Below, one piece after another: positions 25,093 through 36,647 of a stretch of 64,000 nucleotides of DNA. This DNA comes from Ctenosaura bakeri (lineage: Eukaryota; Chordata; Lepidosauria; Squamata; Iguanidae), in assembly GCA_948474755.1 (NCBI GenBank), contig CAOLHI010000486.1:1-64000 (forward strand). Direction: 5' to 3'. The translations under genes were made by a program, and so were the position numbers. A model generated the notes under the pieces. The model ran no database searches. It was not told where the DNA came from and worked only from the letters and a program-made list of their open reading frames with translations. Position 1 is the stretch's first letter. Each line of letters opens with the position of its first letter.

Positions 25093-25531
25093 GGCCATTT
25101 CTGCACTACACTAAGAGCCCTGGTGGTGCAGTGGTTAAATTTTGGTATTGCAGCCACAACGTTGTGAGTTCAATCCTGCAGCGTTCCAGATCAACTCAGC
25201 CTTCCATCCTTCCGCAGGTTGGTAAAATGAGTACCCAAGTTGTTGGGGGCAATTAGCTAAACACATTGTAAACCACTTAGGGAGTACTTTGCACTGATAA
25301 GTGGTATAAAAATGTAACTGCTATTGCTATTGCTACATTGTTATAGTGCTATTATTCCACTTTTAGCATCCTGTGGAATCCTGGGAATTTAGGGAGGGGC
25401 ATTTAGTTTAGGGAGGGGCATTCAGAACTCTCAGTTAGGGAGCTCTTTGGCCTCAGTAAACAACAAACCCTAGAATTCCACAGGACGATGAAAGCGGAAT
25501 AGCACTATGGCAGTGCAGTATGGAAATGGCC
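25093..25531. mobile_element. TIR element (MITE-like) with 3-bp TCA duplication, interrupted by a SINE
   Basis: The ends are GGCCATTTCTGCACTACACT and GTGCAGTATGGAAATGGCC, flanked by TCA at 25090-25092 and 25532-25534. The inner arms GTTATAGTGCTATTATTCCA and CGGAATAGCACTATGGCAGTG continue the inverted repeat. The Sauria-type SINE at 25113-25332 splits the left arm, so the element is older than that SINE. Members of the same family lie at 53950-54144 and 56491-56607. Confidence 0.75.
25113..25332 (+). mobile_element. Sauria-type tRNA-derived SINE, nested in a TIR element
   Basis: It starts GAGCCCTGGTGGTGCAGTGG (box A region), has a box-B-like GAGTTCAATCC, then GGTAAAATGAGTACCCAAG and TTGGGGGCAATTAGCT, and a tail GCTATTGCTATTGCTA. 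This order is that of the Sauria SINE, found across squamates and mobilised by BovB-type LINEs. It interrupts the TIR element at 25093-25531: the host sequence CTACACT before it is repeated as CTACATT after it, consistent with a 7-bp target duplication with one change. Confidence 0.8.
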
Positions 25532-25649
25532 TCACTGTTCCACAGTGAGGGGCTTTTTCTTAGTCTGCTGTATTATAAATGAATATATTTTAAATTTCAG
25601 TAGTGTTAATTCTATATACGGTTTAATCTCATTTTACAACTTCTTGGAT

Positions 25650-25745
25650 TTTTTTTTTATCCACAGGTCTTGTATTTTTATTTTTTTAATGTATAAGCTG
25701 CCTCGAATCCCAGCACTGAGAAAAGGGGATATACATGTAGTAATT
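25650..25745 (+). mobile_element. Short L2-type LINE 3' end
   Basis: The terminal box reads TATAAGCTGCCTCGAATCCC, then GAGAAAAGGGGATATACATG. No coding part is left. Confidence 0.45.
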
Positions 25746-28700
25746 AACACAAAAGTTTGCCTCTTTTTTTCTAATCTAGGTACAGTCATGTTGTTAAGCA
25801 TAACTGGTTGTCCTAAGTGCAAATGGACACATGGAGTCAAAGGCTCTCTGGAATCCACTGAGAATAATATAGTGCTGAAAGATCTCAAACTTCGATTCAC
25901 ATTCTGATATGTATTCCACCTTCATCCTCTCCTCTCCTCAAATCATTGCCAAATCTGTGTCTTGCCATTAGTTCACCCCACTAATGGAAATAATTCCAAG
26001 TCAGAGTAATTGGCTGCACTACTCTGACGATAATATCTTTACTGGAGATAGAACCTGCTGGATTACCTGCAGCACTCCTAATATAAATCACCTTCTTTTA
26101 CCCAGAAGATTCAGAGGCATCTAACTACATTGAAAGAAGCAAGAATGAACTGTGTTCGACTGTGCTCACTTTTCATAAATAGCAATGTGCTATATAAACG
26201 CGGCCTTTTATAAGTATTGTCATGAAACCAAGATTAAAACCATTATGAGAAACAAAATAATAGTTTCTTGTGAAATTGATACTAAAACTGAATTCCTTTA
26301 ACCCAGTTAAGTATTCTGATTTGAGTTGTTTCAGTTTTAGGGCTTTTCTACAATGCAAATTATTTATAGTACTAATGAGTGAGGATAGTTTGGCATACTG
26401 TGAAATGAATGACAGGTGGCAGATAGATTTATAAAGTCACTGCTAAATTGTCTATGCCAATTGGACTTCAAGCCAGAAGCAGGTATTCAAAAACAATCCT
26501 GGCACATACCGTAACTTAACTCTAGGTTTAATGACAAGTGCAGGAAACTATTGGTACCAAGAATATATGGGAAGAAGAAAAGCAGTTTTTGAAGTTCTCC
26601 CATTAGTAACAATTATTTATAATGAGACCTCTTCTATCCAATGATCACACACACAGCCTGTCTTCATAAACCAACACACAGTCCATTTGCAAGTCTCATT
26701 ACAGCCTCTCCCCCGCAAGGAATGCAGAAGCCATATGATAAGTCCAGCCATGCTGCTTTTTCTATTAAAGTTCCCTATCAAGCTGCTTTGCTCTCCATGG
26801 CACTGCATGAGGACTGCTATTACATTTGTACAATCTGTCAGACGGGATTTCCTCTCCAGCTGCACTTATAGGAGTCACCTGCCCATTCTGCCCCAGGGCT
26901 CACACCTGTCCATTTTCCTTTTCTGTCTACCTTTTTTTTTTTTTTTAAAAACCAAGAAGGTTTCCCTCCCCCCCCCACTTTTTCAGATACGTAATGCCAC
27001 ATGGGCAACTACATTGTGTGTGCCTTTTTCTTCCTTTGCTTCAAGGTCCAATTTCATTATTGGGATATTCCAAACGAGGCTTAGACACCACTGTTCTTTC
27101 CCTAACAGCTGCCAGCTGCATGCTGCTAACAGTTCCCTCACCAGATGCAGCCAAAAATGGCCTGGGTAGCTTGAGGAGTTGCAGAATTGTTCAGGATCTG
27201 TCTTCAACCATCTAAAGAGGAGGAATAACACTGACAAAAATGCAAAAAAATTGCAGCATGCTCTACTAAACCACTCAAAAATATTAAGAAAGAGAATGAA
27301 AGAAAGAAATGTGGACCGAAATACATGAAAGGAGAATTTAAAAAGATGGCAGAGGAATTTTGTCAATGTCTGCCTTCTACACTAGAGTGTAATTACAGAA
27401 GAATCTTCTAAAAATGTTGCAGAGTATTATTATTAATTATACTATTACTGTTATTATCACTATCACCACCACTGCTACTACAGCATTTGCCAACATTTGC
27501 TATCTTCATTTTTTCTGCAACTCTGCTCAGGGAAATCAAGCCAAACAACGGTCACCCAGTTTGGTTAGAAGAGGCACCATTACGCCATTTTTAAACAGTT
27601 GTTGACTCTAGGTTATCACAGGTGACTTGGACACTGACTCAAAGCAAGAAGAACCAGCTGACTCAGTAGCACCACCTGAAGAAGCATCAAACCTAGTCTG
27701 TGATGCTGGGCCCAACTCCAACAATCAGCAGCCATCACAATCGAAGACCCTTTTAAGCTGAAACTCCCAAACAAGGACACTCAGGGATTACAGATTGTAA
27801 CACGGCCCCGAGCCAGACTGCTGATCCAATTAACTTGCCACCAAAGATCTTATGCCCCACAACTGCTCACTACTACAGATAGCATGCCAAGCAAAAGATG
27901 ATTGAGAAATGCCAATAGGCTAGAATCTGGGCTACAGCCCTACCACTCTAAGGATCTCTGTTTTCTCTAGCAAAGGGGTGGAGCCTGGACAAGTTCAGGC
28001 AGCAAACAGCCCTCTTCTGGACTTATCTTTTTCCTGGGATCTGACAGGTCCAGACCACTGAAGGGTCTGTTTCTGACCCTGTTTACTTTCCAAGTAAATA
28101 CAAGGTCCATGTATGATAGCCCCTCACTCCTGATATGTAGTCCAGTCCCCTCCCTGATGTGTTTCATCCAGAATCTGTCTGGCCTCACCCATTCACTCCT
28201 ACACAACTGCATAGTTCTGTAGCTGCTTGTTTACTTAATTTCTCAAAGCTACTCAAGGGCAATTCTAAATCTTCTCTCCCACTGCCCCAAGGAAGAACAG
28301 CAACTCTACATTGGGAATAATTTGCTGATTGGGCATACAGCAAAGAAATGTTCATATATTCTATGGAGGGAGAATGATGTTCCTATTGCCAGAAGCATTT
28401 CACATACCTTCCTAGTTAATACCACACACTGAATATGGCATTTGGATATTTCTCCTTCTCAAATACAGAATTCCTACATAAGGCATAAAGTGGCATAAAG
28501 ACAGTTTTCCCTAAGTGGTTCACAGCTCAATGCATCAAACACAGACCAGATGGGCAAGTTTCACATCAGTACATAAACCAAATTCAAGGATCCACTATAT
28601 TGAACACAATCAAATGAAAATCAGAATGTAAAATTAGAAGAGGAGATCACAGATATATAGATTTCAAGTGTTCCTTAGAGTTTAAGGAGTTACTTCTCAA

Positions 28701-29696
28701 ATGAGGCAACAAGGAACCTTGTGCAGCCACTTTGGCATAGAAGCAGAAACAGGAAGAAATAAGAAGAAAAGAAGTGGTTCAAAGAGGCTAGAAGAACTAA
28801 AAAATGGGGGTAATTTAAGACAGCTTTAACATGAGCAAAGAAAAGAAATATCATTGATGGGGGACACATGTCCTCTCCCTACCACAACCCAGATGATGAA
28901 TTGTGATGAGAAAGAAACAACATCTGTTCCCCTCCTTTTGATTGTCACAGGCCTTTCCCCGTAGCACACTGACTTATGTGAACAAAGGTGGGGGAGTCTA
29001 CAACTTCTGGTGGCAATCAAGTATGGTTCTCAGAATTCAACTATGGACTCAATTATGCACGAGTTTAAGAAGTGCTGATTTAAAGCACAGAATTCTCCTT
29101 ATCTTATCTGCACCATAAAATGGGTGAAATAGCTTACCACTATTCCTGTTTACAAGCTGGTGACTACTGGCTTATGCAATGTCATCTGCAGAATCTAAGA
29201 TTTATGCTGAAGTACAGATCTTAACATATGATATGGATTCCATAAGTCTCAGTCCAATTTGTTTTCTGATGGACCACGAGAAGGTGACGACATCTGGATT
29301 TTATTCCCATCTTTATCAACCGCACACAGTAAAAGTTATTTCTTTTTCCCCTAAACTCACCTTCTGGAACCTCAACTGCTTGGAGAACTTGTTACTTCAA
29401 GAAAAAACCTGCTGGAAATTATTTAATATCTAATATCACCAGATTCTCTACTGATGATCTACTGCAACCAGTTTCACTTACAATAATGTTGTTGATCTAT
29501 TGTTATAAGCAACATAAATACAAAAACACAGGAATCACAGAAGAGGTTTCAAATTGAACTTACATACTTGACATCCTTGAATCAAATAGTTCAAGAAACA
29601 TGAATGTTTCTCCTCCACTTCCCTCACACCTGGCAATTAATTAAAAACAGTTTGTTTTGGCATAAGAAAGGGTCATAACTTAAAAATGTCACTCAC

Positions 29697-29773
29697 CGGG
29701 ATAAAAACAGTTTCCCCTGAAGTTTCAGGTCAGCAGCACAGTCATCTGATTGACAATTCCTCTCAAACACAGT
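29697..29773 (-). CDS. ITGA9: ITGA9 internal coding exon, genu cysteine loop and start of calf-1
   Basis: This 77-bp exon encodes TVFERNCQSDDCAADLKLQG and then KLFLS plus two bases (CG) of a split codon. By comparison with solved integrin alpha-V and alpha-IIb structures, the short loop between the two cysteines (C-QSDD-C) corresponds to the genu, the knee where the leg bends and where a metal ion is bound; that function here is inferred from the family. The acceptor is TTCATTCTTGTAG and the donor is CCG/GTGAGT, a strong consensus. The start is phase 0 and the end leaves two bases, which fits exactly with the one leading base of the next exon to make an Arg codon. The exon lies 6,874 bp downstream of the thigh exon and 19,570 bp upstream of the calf-1 exon. 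Its small size would hide it from simple ORF searches. Confidence 0.95.
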
Positions 29774-30673
29774 CTACAAGAATGAAGAACATAAAATTAA
29801 TTATGAGGAAGGGAGCCAAAGATTAAACAAGATCAAATTGTTGCCTGGATTGGGAAGAACTGGCCAACATATCTCAAGAGACTCAGCAAACTGGATCATA
29901 ACTCTTATAGAACCTTTTGAGGAGTATACAATACAAAATGATTAATGCAAATACAATTAGAGGAACATCTCAGTATGACCAGCAGACATATTTTAAAAAC
30001 TAGTTGCTCCCATGATCAAAGAGATCATTTTCAAAAACATGACGGCAAAAGTATGAGAGACCAGAAAACAAGAGGAAAACATGTTCTTCAGTTGTAACTC
30101 CCAGGAGTCTCCAAACCATATAATTAAAAATTTCAAGGATTAATGGTTGTGAAATGGCCTCCCCAGAGAAACACATCTGGTACCTTCCTTAATGTCTTTT
30201 CAACGCTAGGCAAAGATTTTTTAGATCTTAAAAAGCCAAAAACAAACCAATGTTAATGTTTCAGCCAGCAGTCTTACAGGTCAGCTATGGATGGCAACCA
30301 GAAGGTCACTGGCTGTGCTGACTGGGGGTCTGTGAATTGTTATTTTAAAAAAAGTAACTATTTCAAGCTCTGCTAGGAAGCTATGTAAGTGCTCTCCTGT
30401 CAACAAAGAAGGAAGTCTTCAGGCAGGTTAAGATCTATGCCATCAGAGGACACTCCCACCCCCATACACAACCTGACAATGGTTTTGGTGTTAAGCTGGA
30501 GGCAGCCATGGATCCACAGAAACTAATCCCCTCATTCCCCTGACACATCCATAAAATCAGCCCAAGTCTCTTGTGATTCATGATGACTATGCTGTCCACA
30601 CCACCTCATGCACTGGCAGCAGAGACAGCAAGACAGTGGGTGTGGCACTTGCTCTTCCACAGAATCTATGCAT

Positions 30674-30691
30674 GCACACACACACACACAC
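30674..30691. repeat. (CA)n microsatellite
   Basis: Nine CA units. Confidence 0.9.
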
Positions 30692-32671
30692 GAACATTCT
30701 GTTAGTGACATACTCATGAGTAAGTCACACTATCCATGTGCGGCAAATTATTCACCATGGTGTAACAGTTCTGCTGACAGAGACAGAGGCAGGGTTGTAC
30801 ATGCAGCAATGTTGCAGATTATGTTTACGAACTGCACGCTGCAGTTGCACATTACAATTGCAAATTGTGCACTGCACAACAGCACCCAGTCGTTGACACG
30901 TGCTGTGCAATGTTGCTATTCTGTATGGTGGTTTGCATAGTGCTGGTGCAACCTATCTCCACATGTGGATATTTGCGCTATGCTGAGGGGCTGTTGGATT
31001 GCAGCCATAACTTTCCAAAAACAGAGTTGCTCTGTCCATTTCTAGATACTGCCATGTTTTTAGTCTGGCTTCTGCAGCTCTGCTAAGGTTATTCATTGTA
31101 CTTTGCATTTGTAGGGCCTTTGTGCTATTGTACTTTGCTGATTGATGGCTTCTTGGAATTTAATTGGAATTAAAATTTATTTATATTATTCTGTACGTTA
31201 TCTAGAAAGCACATGTCACTGAGGAACAAATAGAGAAAAATAAAAAAAATGTAATAAATTTAAGTTCTGCAGAAAAGAGCTGGAAAGGAATATTTAGAAA
31301 TGCAAAAAACTGAGGCTAGTAAAGGAAATCATAAAAGAAACAACAGTCCTTTGGACTGGCTCAGATGTGGGATACTACAAACAAAATTCTTCATCCTTGC
31401 TTGATCAAGACTCCTTCCTTCTTGCATTCAATGGTAACAAAGCAAAAGGCCAGTTGCTTTTTACTGCACATACACAGCCCCTAAGCTGTTCACAGAGATG
31501 ATCTAATAAAACATATCTCATGAATCCCAATGCATGCACCTGATTTTATCTCATTGGTGACAAGTAATTAGCATTCCTGAACACTTTCCAGGATTTAATT
31601 ACATGCACTGGCTATACAACAACAAAGTAATTGGCAGAGTATTTCCACAGAGACCCACAGCAGGTGAAGCAAATGAGAGTGAATTCCTTAAGAGCTATAA
31701 ATGTAAAAAAGAATCCTGCTATTAAACAAACCAGACATGCTAATGTAAGAGGTGACCAGCAACAGCTGTGAAATTCCTTAGGGGGATGGGAAAACATCCA
31801 GTTCTACATGGATGATAGTATTGTGAAGAGAAAGACATGGTTTAGATATGGGAGCCTAAATATAGGAACCTATGGAAACCCTACTTGGTCAATTGACAGA
31901 ATAAACTGTAATAATCCCTTAATCAAAGCTGGCTGATAACAAGAGTAAATAGTAATTCAGGGGGCGGGGGGAGCACAGTCACTTTGTACAAGGGAAAATG
32001 TTTGACTACTGACCATGTTATATTGCACATTAACACAGCCAAACCAGCACTATAGTGATCACAAAAACCCATGGTGGTAACAAATAGCCAGGATATGATC
32101 AGCAGATCAGATATCCTTCTCAACTTCTAGTTTTGAGGCAAGCATTGTACGACGACCACCGCCATCATCATTATCAATGCCGCGCACAAAAAATTACCTT
32201 GTCTGTGGTGGGCTGGCACACACAGCTCAAGCAGGATTCACTAGTGTTGAATCCCATTCTTTTCCAGCTCAAGTTTCATTTCATTGTTTACTGCAGATAT
32301 GTTTCTGGATGGAAAATCTGTGTTTCTTCTGTCCTTTCCCCCCCTCCTCCCAGTCAATGCAGCTAAAAAAATTCAGAGCTAGACAGAGAATGAGGAGGAA
32401 AAGAGAGGGCTGGGCTGGTGTAAAAAGACTTTGTAAAAAGGTAAAAAAGTTTTCAGAGGTCTTTTTAAAATGAAGTAAGCCTGAATCCGCACAACTGAAC
32501 AACCTTCTAAATATCTGAGGCATTTTTCCCTGATATTCAACATAAAAATAATAACAGCAATATGTAGCTTATTCAGTGATCATTGTTACTTATGCAAACT
32601 AATTATAGAGATTTCTGAGTTCACAACTTCCTATGTCCAAATTCAGATCTAAATTAGCTCCAAATGTCTTA

Positions 32672-33166
32672 GGCCCTTTTCACACGGGGGGGCCCGAAAT
32701 GGGCGGCGCACGCAGGGGCAGAGCTTACCTGCTTGTGTTTTGCTCCATCCCTGCTCCGTCCCTGCGGGGAACACGGTTCCGCCGCTTCACATGCCGCCGA
32801 ATTTCCATGGTGTTCGGTGGCGTTCGGCGGCACCCAAAATGGTGGCTGGCAGCTTCCAGTGGCGCTCCGTCAATCAGGGCAGTGCGCCAGCCGGAAGCCC
32901 GCCCCCGGGCAGATCTGCAGAGACGCACTACCACGTCTCTGCAGATTCTCACCGGGAGCTGCCACGGATTAGTGCAGGCGAGTTTCATAAAAACCACCTG
33001 GGAAGGCGGTTTTTAAAAAACTTGCAGCGCCACCCCTGCGGCTGCGCTAGAGCGGTTGGAGGTGTGGCGCCTCACCTTTTCCAACCGCGCTAGCTCACCT
33101 GCAGTGTGAATGACCTCCGTCTCCGGTCGTCGCACCGCGGGGTTTTACCCCCATGTGAAAATGGCC
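32672..33166. mobile_element. GC-rich non-autonomous DNA transposon with TTA target duplication
   Basis: The ends are GGCCCTTTTCACACGGGG and CCCCATGTGAAAATGGCC, and the flanks are TTA at 32669-32671 and 33167-33169. The 495-bp body shares with the 19.86-kb copy an ordered set of blocks: GAGCTTACCTG, CAAAATGG-GGC, AGCCGGAAGCCCGCCCCC versus AGCCAGAAGCCCACCCCC, ACCGGG-GCTGC, and AAAAACCAC next to a GTGGTTTTT or GCGGTTTTTAAAAA arm. TTA is the usual target of PIF/Harbinger elements. No transposase is encoded; open frames at 32633-33093 are incidental. Confidence 0.82.
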
Positions 33167-34017
33167 TTAGTCCTGGTTTCCTTCGCACCTACTGACCTGG
33201 TTCACCAAAGGAAAACCATTTCAAAGATCATTTCAGTCTGATTGTTGGTTTGGATCCTTGAGAGATTTCCTGGCATGGAAAGCGGCCATTCCTACCAGTT
33301 CACCCTGACAATTCATTTCTAGTTATAGATGAGACCAAATGTATTAGAGATTCCACTCAACCAAAGGTGGAGGGGTAAATATTTTGAATTGAACAATGAG
33401 AGAAGGATGGAAGAAAGTGCCTTCCAGTAATAAAATTTGTCTCGTGGACGTACACAGAGTACTGCAGACTTCTGCTATCTGTTCTATCTTCATCACTCAA
33501 TAATTTTATTCCCACAGGCCACAGATGGTCTAAAGGATAATTAACTAGCTAGCAACCTTGTGTCTGCAAGCCCCATTATTTTCTTCCTCATTTTAAACAT
33601 AGGTCCTACATTAACCTTCTGAGTTAAATAAGGGCTTATCCACATATTATCCTTCCTGCTCTCTGGCCACTTCCTCATAATTTTCACACACATAACCTTT
33701 AACTGATGTGAGATTTTTCCCCATTGTATGAAATAGTATTTACTTACTGCTCGCAGTCCTGAAATGGCATTAGCTAGGAAAACTGAATGATAAGTTGCCA
33801 TGTTGTTATTGGCGCTCAACATTTTAGCACAGAAACAGTGTTTCAGCATGAAGTGTTAGAAGGGGGGGGGGACAAAGATATCAGTCTGCCATATCTATTC
33901 CTTACTGTTAACACTCATTCAAGCACAGTTTTCTCAGAGTTAACAATGAGGCACTGCTTTTTGCTGAGAAACAGCAAGCCTAACATAGTGTAATCAGAAC
34001 TTGGAAGCATTCCTTTT

Positions 34018-34108
34018 TGGATTACAGTTCCTAAAATTCTTAACCAGTATGGCCAGTGACCATACTGGCTGGGGACTTCTGGGAGCTGTGTTCCAAAAAA
34101 GGAAGATT
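34018..34108. repeat. Short palindromic interspersed repeat, copy 4, with a 9-bp hairpin
   Basis: Blocks: GATTACAGTTCCTAAAATTC, then CCAGTATGG (34044-34052) and its inverse CCATACTGG (34060-34068), then CTGGGAGCTGTGTTCC. The two halves of the family palindrome are both still visible. Confidence 0.55.
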
Positions 34109-34848
34109 CTCTCCCCCAGGCTCTGAGTGTAATAAAACGGAATGCCAGGGAATTGCTTGGAGGATCAAGTGTTTCAGTAAAAAAGGGAAAACATTTACTG
34201 GACAGCAGGATTCAGGCAAAGGAGCAGTTGGCATTTCTGTGGTCCTATTGATCACTTTCATTGCATAATTCTGTACTTAAGCATAGCTCCTGCCCTCCAG
34301 ATTTGTAATATATTCTCTCATTAATCTAGATGCTAGCATTGTGTGAGAGACAAGATTCTTTAAACCTTCCCTCATGTACACACATGCACACAGTGTGGCC
34401 CCAATCCATTTCTAGGGTCCTATACCAGAAAAATCCCACTTACTTCAGTGGGATCCATTCTTTGCTATGCAAATTTCAGTAACAGAGCCCTCAGTCCAGA
34501 TGAAGACTCCAGCAGGAGACAAATCGTTAAATTTTTTCGACATCATCCCACTCAGTAGGATCCCAATCCAGATTGGAAGGGTTCCCACTCCAATTTGTAG
34601 AGGCGGAAGACAGTACTTGTGGGCAGGACTACACCATTAAAGTCACAATATAGTGAGTCAGGGAACAGGCAGATGGAGTTCTTAGGTAAGAAACAGACCT
34701 AGGCATGAAGTAGACACATGCTTCCTGTTTTGAAAGTTTCATTGTAAGCCAATTTAAATAAACCAACCAACCATGAAGAATTCATTATAGTTCACCTTCC
34801 CTACCTAGTGGACTACAGCACATGTACTGGATTACAGCATGGGCAAAG

Positions 34849-34872
34849 ATGGGATGGGATGGGATGGGATGA
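34849..34872. repeat. (GGGAT)n microsatellite
   Basis: Four GATGG-type pentamer units in a row with a partial fifth. Confidence 0.9.
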
Positions 34873-35422
34873 TGTACTCTAATACATCTGGAGGAAGACA
34901 AGTTGGGGGAAGCTGTCAACCAACGTAGCTTGATATTTTATTTATTTCCTATTCACTCATGAACAGCAGCTGTTCAGTTGTTAATCCTGGTCCATCTCCC
35001 ATGGAATGCACATTTTAAGGATCTGAACATTTACCCCAAAGCAAAATATTCACACTTGGACTGTGACAAAAGCTTAGTCTCTAAAACTGTCCTAATTTCA
35101 TTTAGGATTACAGAATCACAGGCCGTTCATTTCAGACAACTGCCCAGCAACAGCATTCACATTTGTCAGAGAACACTTACATACTTGTGTCCCTTTGGAA
35201 AAAGCCCTATTCAATGTAGATCCCTTTGCTCGGGCCAATTAGAAGCAGCTATTTTTAACTACATGAGTTTTGGAATACAGACAAAACACTATTCTGCTGA
35301 ATATGTGCTGGTCAATTACTGTAATAAAGATATCTATCTATTCTGCTGAATACACAGCAAGTGAAAACTCAGAAGCTTGTTCAGCACATTTAATAAATTT
35401 TTTCAAAAGCTGGTTTTTAAAA

Positions 35423-35455
35423 TCAATGTCTATAGTTTTGCACTATAGACATTGA
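35423..35455. repeat. Perfect 13-bp inverted repeat with 7-nt loop
   Basis: TCAATGTCTATAG at 35423-35435 is the exact inverse of CTATAGACATTGA at 35443-35455, with TTTTGCA between. It could form a hairpin in DNA or in the ITGA9 pre-mRNA. It belongs to no repeat I recognise. Confidence 0.85.
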
Positions 35456-35801
35456 GGGGAGGTTAAAAATACAGAGGGATGCCTGAATAATATATGTTAA
35501 GAAGGTTACTGTAGGATGAGGTATTAAGATTTTTTTTTTAAGAAAGGATATTTAGTTTTATCCCTGTGATCAGTCAGAAGCTCCCAAATACCTGCCTGCA
35601 ATGCAAATACTTTTATCCATGGCAACTCCTAAACACAAGAGTATCCAGGATGGGCACAAAAAAAAAAGCAGACATAAAGAAGTTAAAGACTCTGCATAGG
35701 GAAACCGGGGCCTTTTTACCTGGACTCTTTAAACATGTAGCCAAGTCCTAGGAACAGCACTTGACAATCCTCTTACAAAGTCAGAAATCTGCTTTAGTAG
35801 G

Positions 35802-35993
35802 GAGACTTTGTGTGACATAATGGTTAGAGTGCTGGATTAAAACTGCAGAGACCAAGTCTTCTCTGGAAGAATTTGGGCCAACCACTTTCTCACAGGATGG
35901 TTGTGAGAGTAAAAATGACAAGGGAAACAATGCACTTTACCTTGAGCTTCTTTAGCTAGTCTATATATCTAATAACTACACAACAACAACAAC
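35802..35993 (+). mobile_element. tRNA-derived SINE
   Basis: A box-A-like TGACATAATGGTTAGAGTGC is followed by a degraded box B (GAGACCAAGTCTT), TTTGGGCCAACCACTTTCTC and GGATGGTTGTGAG, and an ACAACAACAAC tail. It has a different 3' half from the SINE at 4.2 kb and may be a separate subfamily. Confidence 0.65.
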
Positions 35994-36224
35994 ACTATGG
36001 ACACATGTCTATGAGTAACATCCACTTCAGAAAATGTCACATAACTGAAATGAAAATCACAAGTCATCTTCACATTCTAATTTCAAATCAAATAAATGTT
36101 GTATGTGCATCCCTTTTGTATCCAGTGAATACCATACTGTAAGAAATTAAAGTCAAGAATTAAGAAAAAGAGTTAATGCACAGAATCTGTAATTATGAAC
36201 CAAAACCACAAAGTTACAACCCTA

Positions 36225-36310
36225 TGCTCAGCCTGAGAATAAGTTCCAGTGACTATAGTGGGCACAAGGTTGCACAGGACTGAGATGCACAGGACTGCAC
36301 TGTAAGCTAA
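36225..36310. repeat. AGTCCCATTGAA-type interspersed repeat, copy 3
   Basis: CCTATGCTCAGCCTGAGAAT, AAGTTCCAGTGACTATAGTG, GGCACAAGGTTGCACAGGAC, then a short duplication of GCACAGGACTG (GCACAGGACTGAGATGCACA). It is decayed. Confidence 0.4.
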
Positions 36311-36334
36311 GTGTCTGTGAAATACTTTACTTGC

Positions 36335-36475
36335 ATCTTTAATTATTTTTTAAACTGCTTTTCAAGAGGAATTTGCTCACAAGGCACTGTACAATAGTGA
36401 ACAAAACAGTATGATGAAGCTACATACAATTTAAAAATATTTTTTTAAAAACAGTGTGAGTATGTAAATGTTGGA
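36335..36475 (-). mobile_element. L2-type LINE 3' fragment, degraded
   Basis: The phrases TTTTTTAAACTGCTTTTCAA, CTCACAAGGCACTGTACAAT and the AT-rich flank resemble the 3' end boxes of the other L2-like pieces on the minus strand. It lies about 150 bp from the thigh exon acceptor side boundary region, inside intron. Confidence 0.4.
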
Positions 36476-36647
36476 CTATCGGTCCCCCAAAGTACAAGTC
36501 AGTAACTCAAGGGTTCAAAACAACAATCTTAACTCTGGCCTCACATGATGGGGCCAACTCAAACATAAATTTAGAAACGAGAACTCTTTTCTTTCCTTTC
36601 TAGAATCTCATGACACTTTTGTTTTTCTTTTTTACTCAATATCTAAC

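Larger units (their letters stand above)
10127..29696 (-). other. ITGA9: ITGA9 intron between genu and calf-1 exons
   Basis: The intron is 19,570 bp long with GT and AG ends. Recognisable content is L2-type LINE pieces, two Tigger/pogo-like elements, a GC-rich TIR element, a direct/inverted repeat cluster, a TIR element with a nested SINE and a SINE fragment. The stretches 14.0-15.4 kb, 20.4-23.5 kb and 25.9-29.6 kb have no feature I can name. The region 27.64-27.96 kb has a more complex, less AT-rich composition that could be an eroded transposon, but I cannot place it. Confidence 0.85.
29774..36647 (-). other. ITGA9: ITGA9 intron between thigh and genu exons
   Basis: The intron is 6,874 bp long with GT and AG ends. 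It contains a GC-rich TIR element at 32.67 kb, a tRNA-derived SINE at 35.8 kb, small palindromic repeats and an L2 fragment. The remainder, including 29.8-32.6 kb and 33.2-34.0 kb, is unique AT-rich sequence in which I see nothing functional. Confidence 0.85.

Noticed and set aside
32633..33093. Overlapping open frames of 79-127 codons
   Set aside because: Same explanation: they cover the second GC-rich TIR element.
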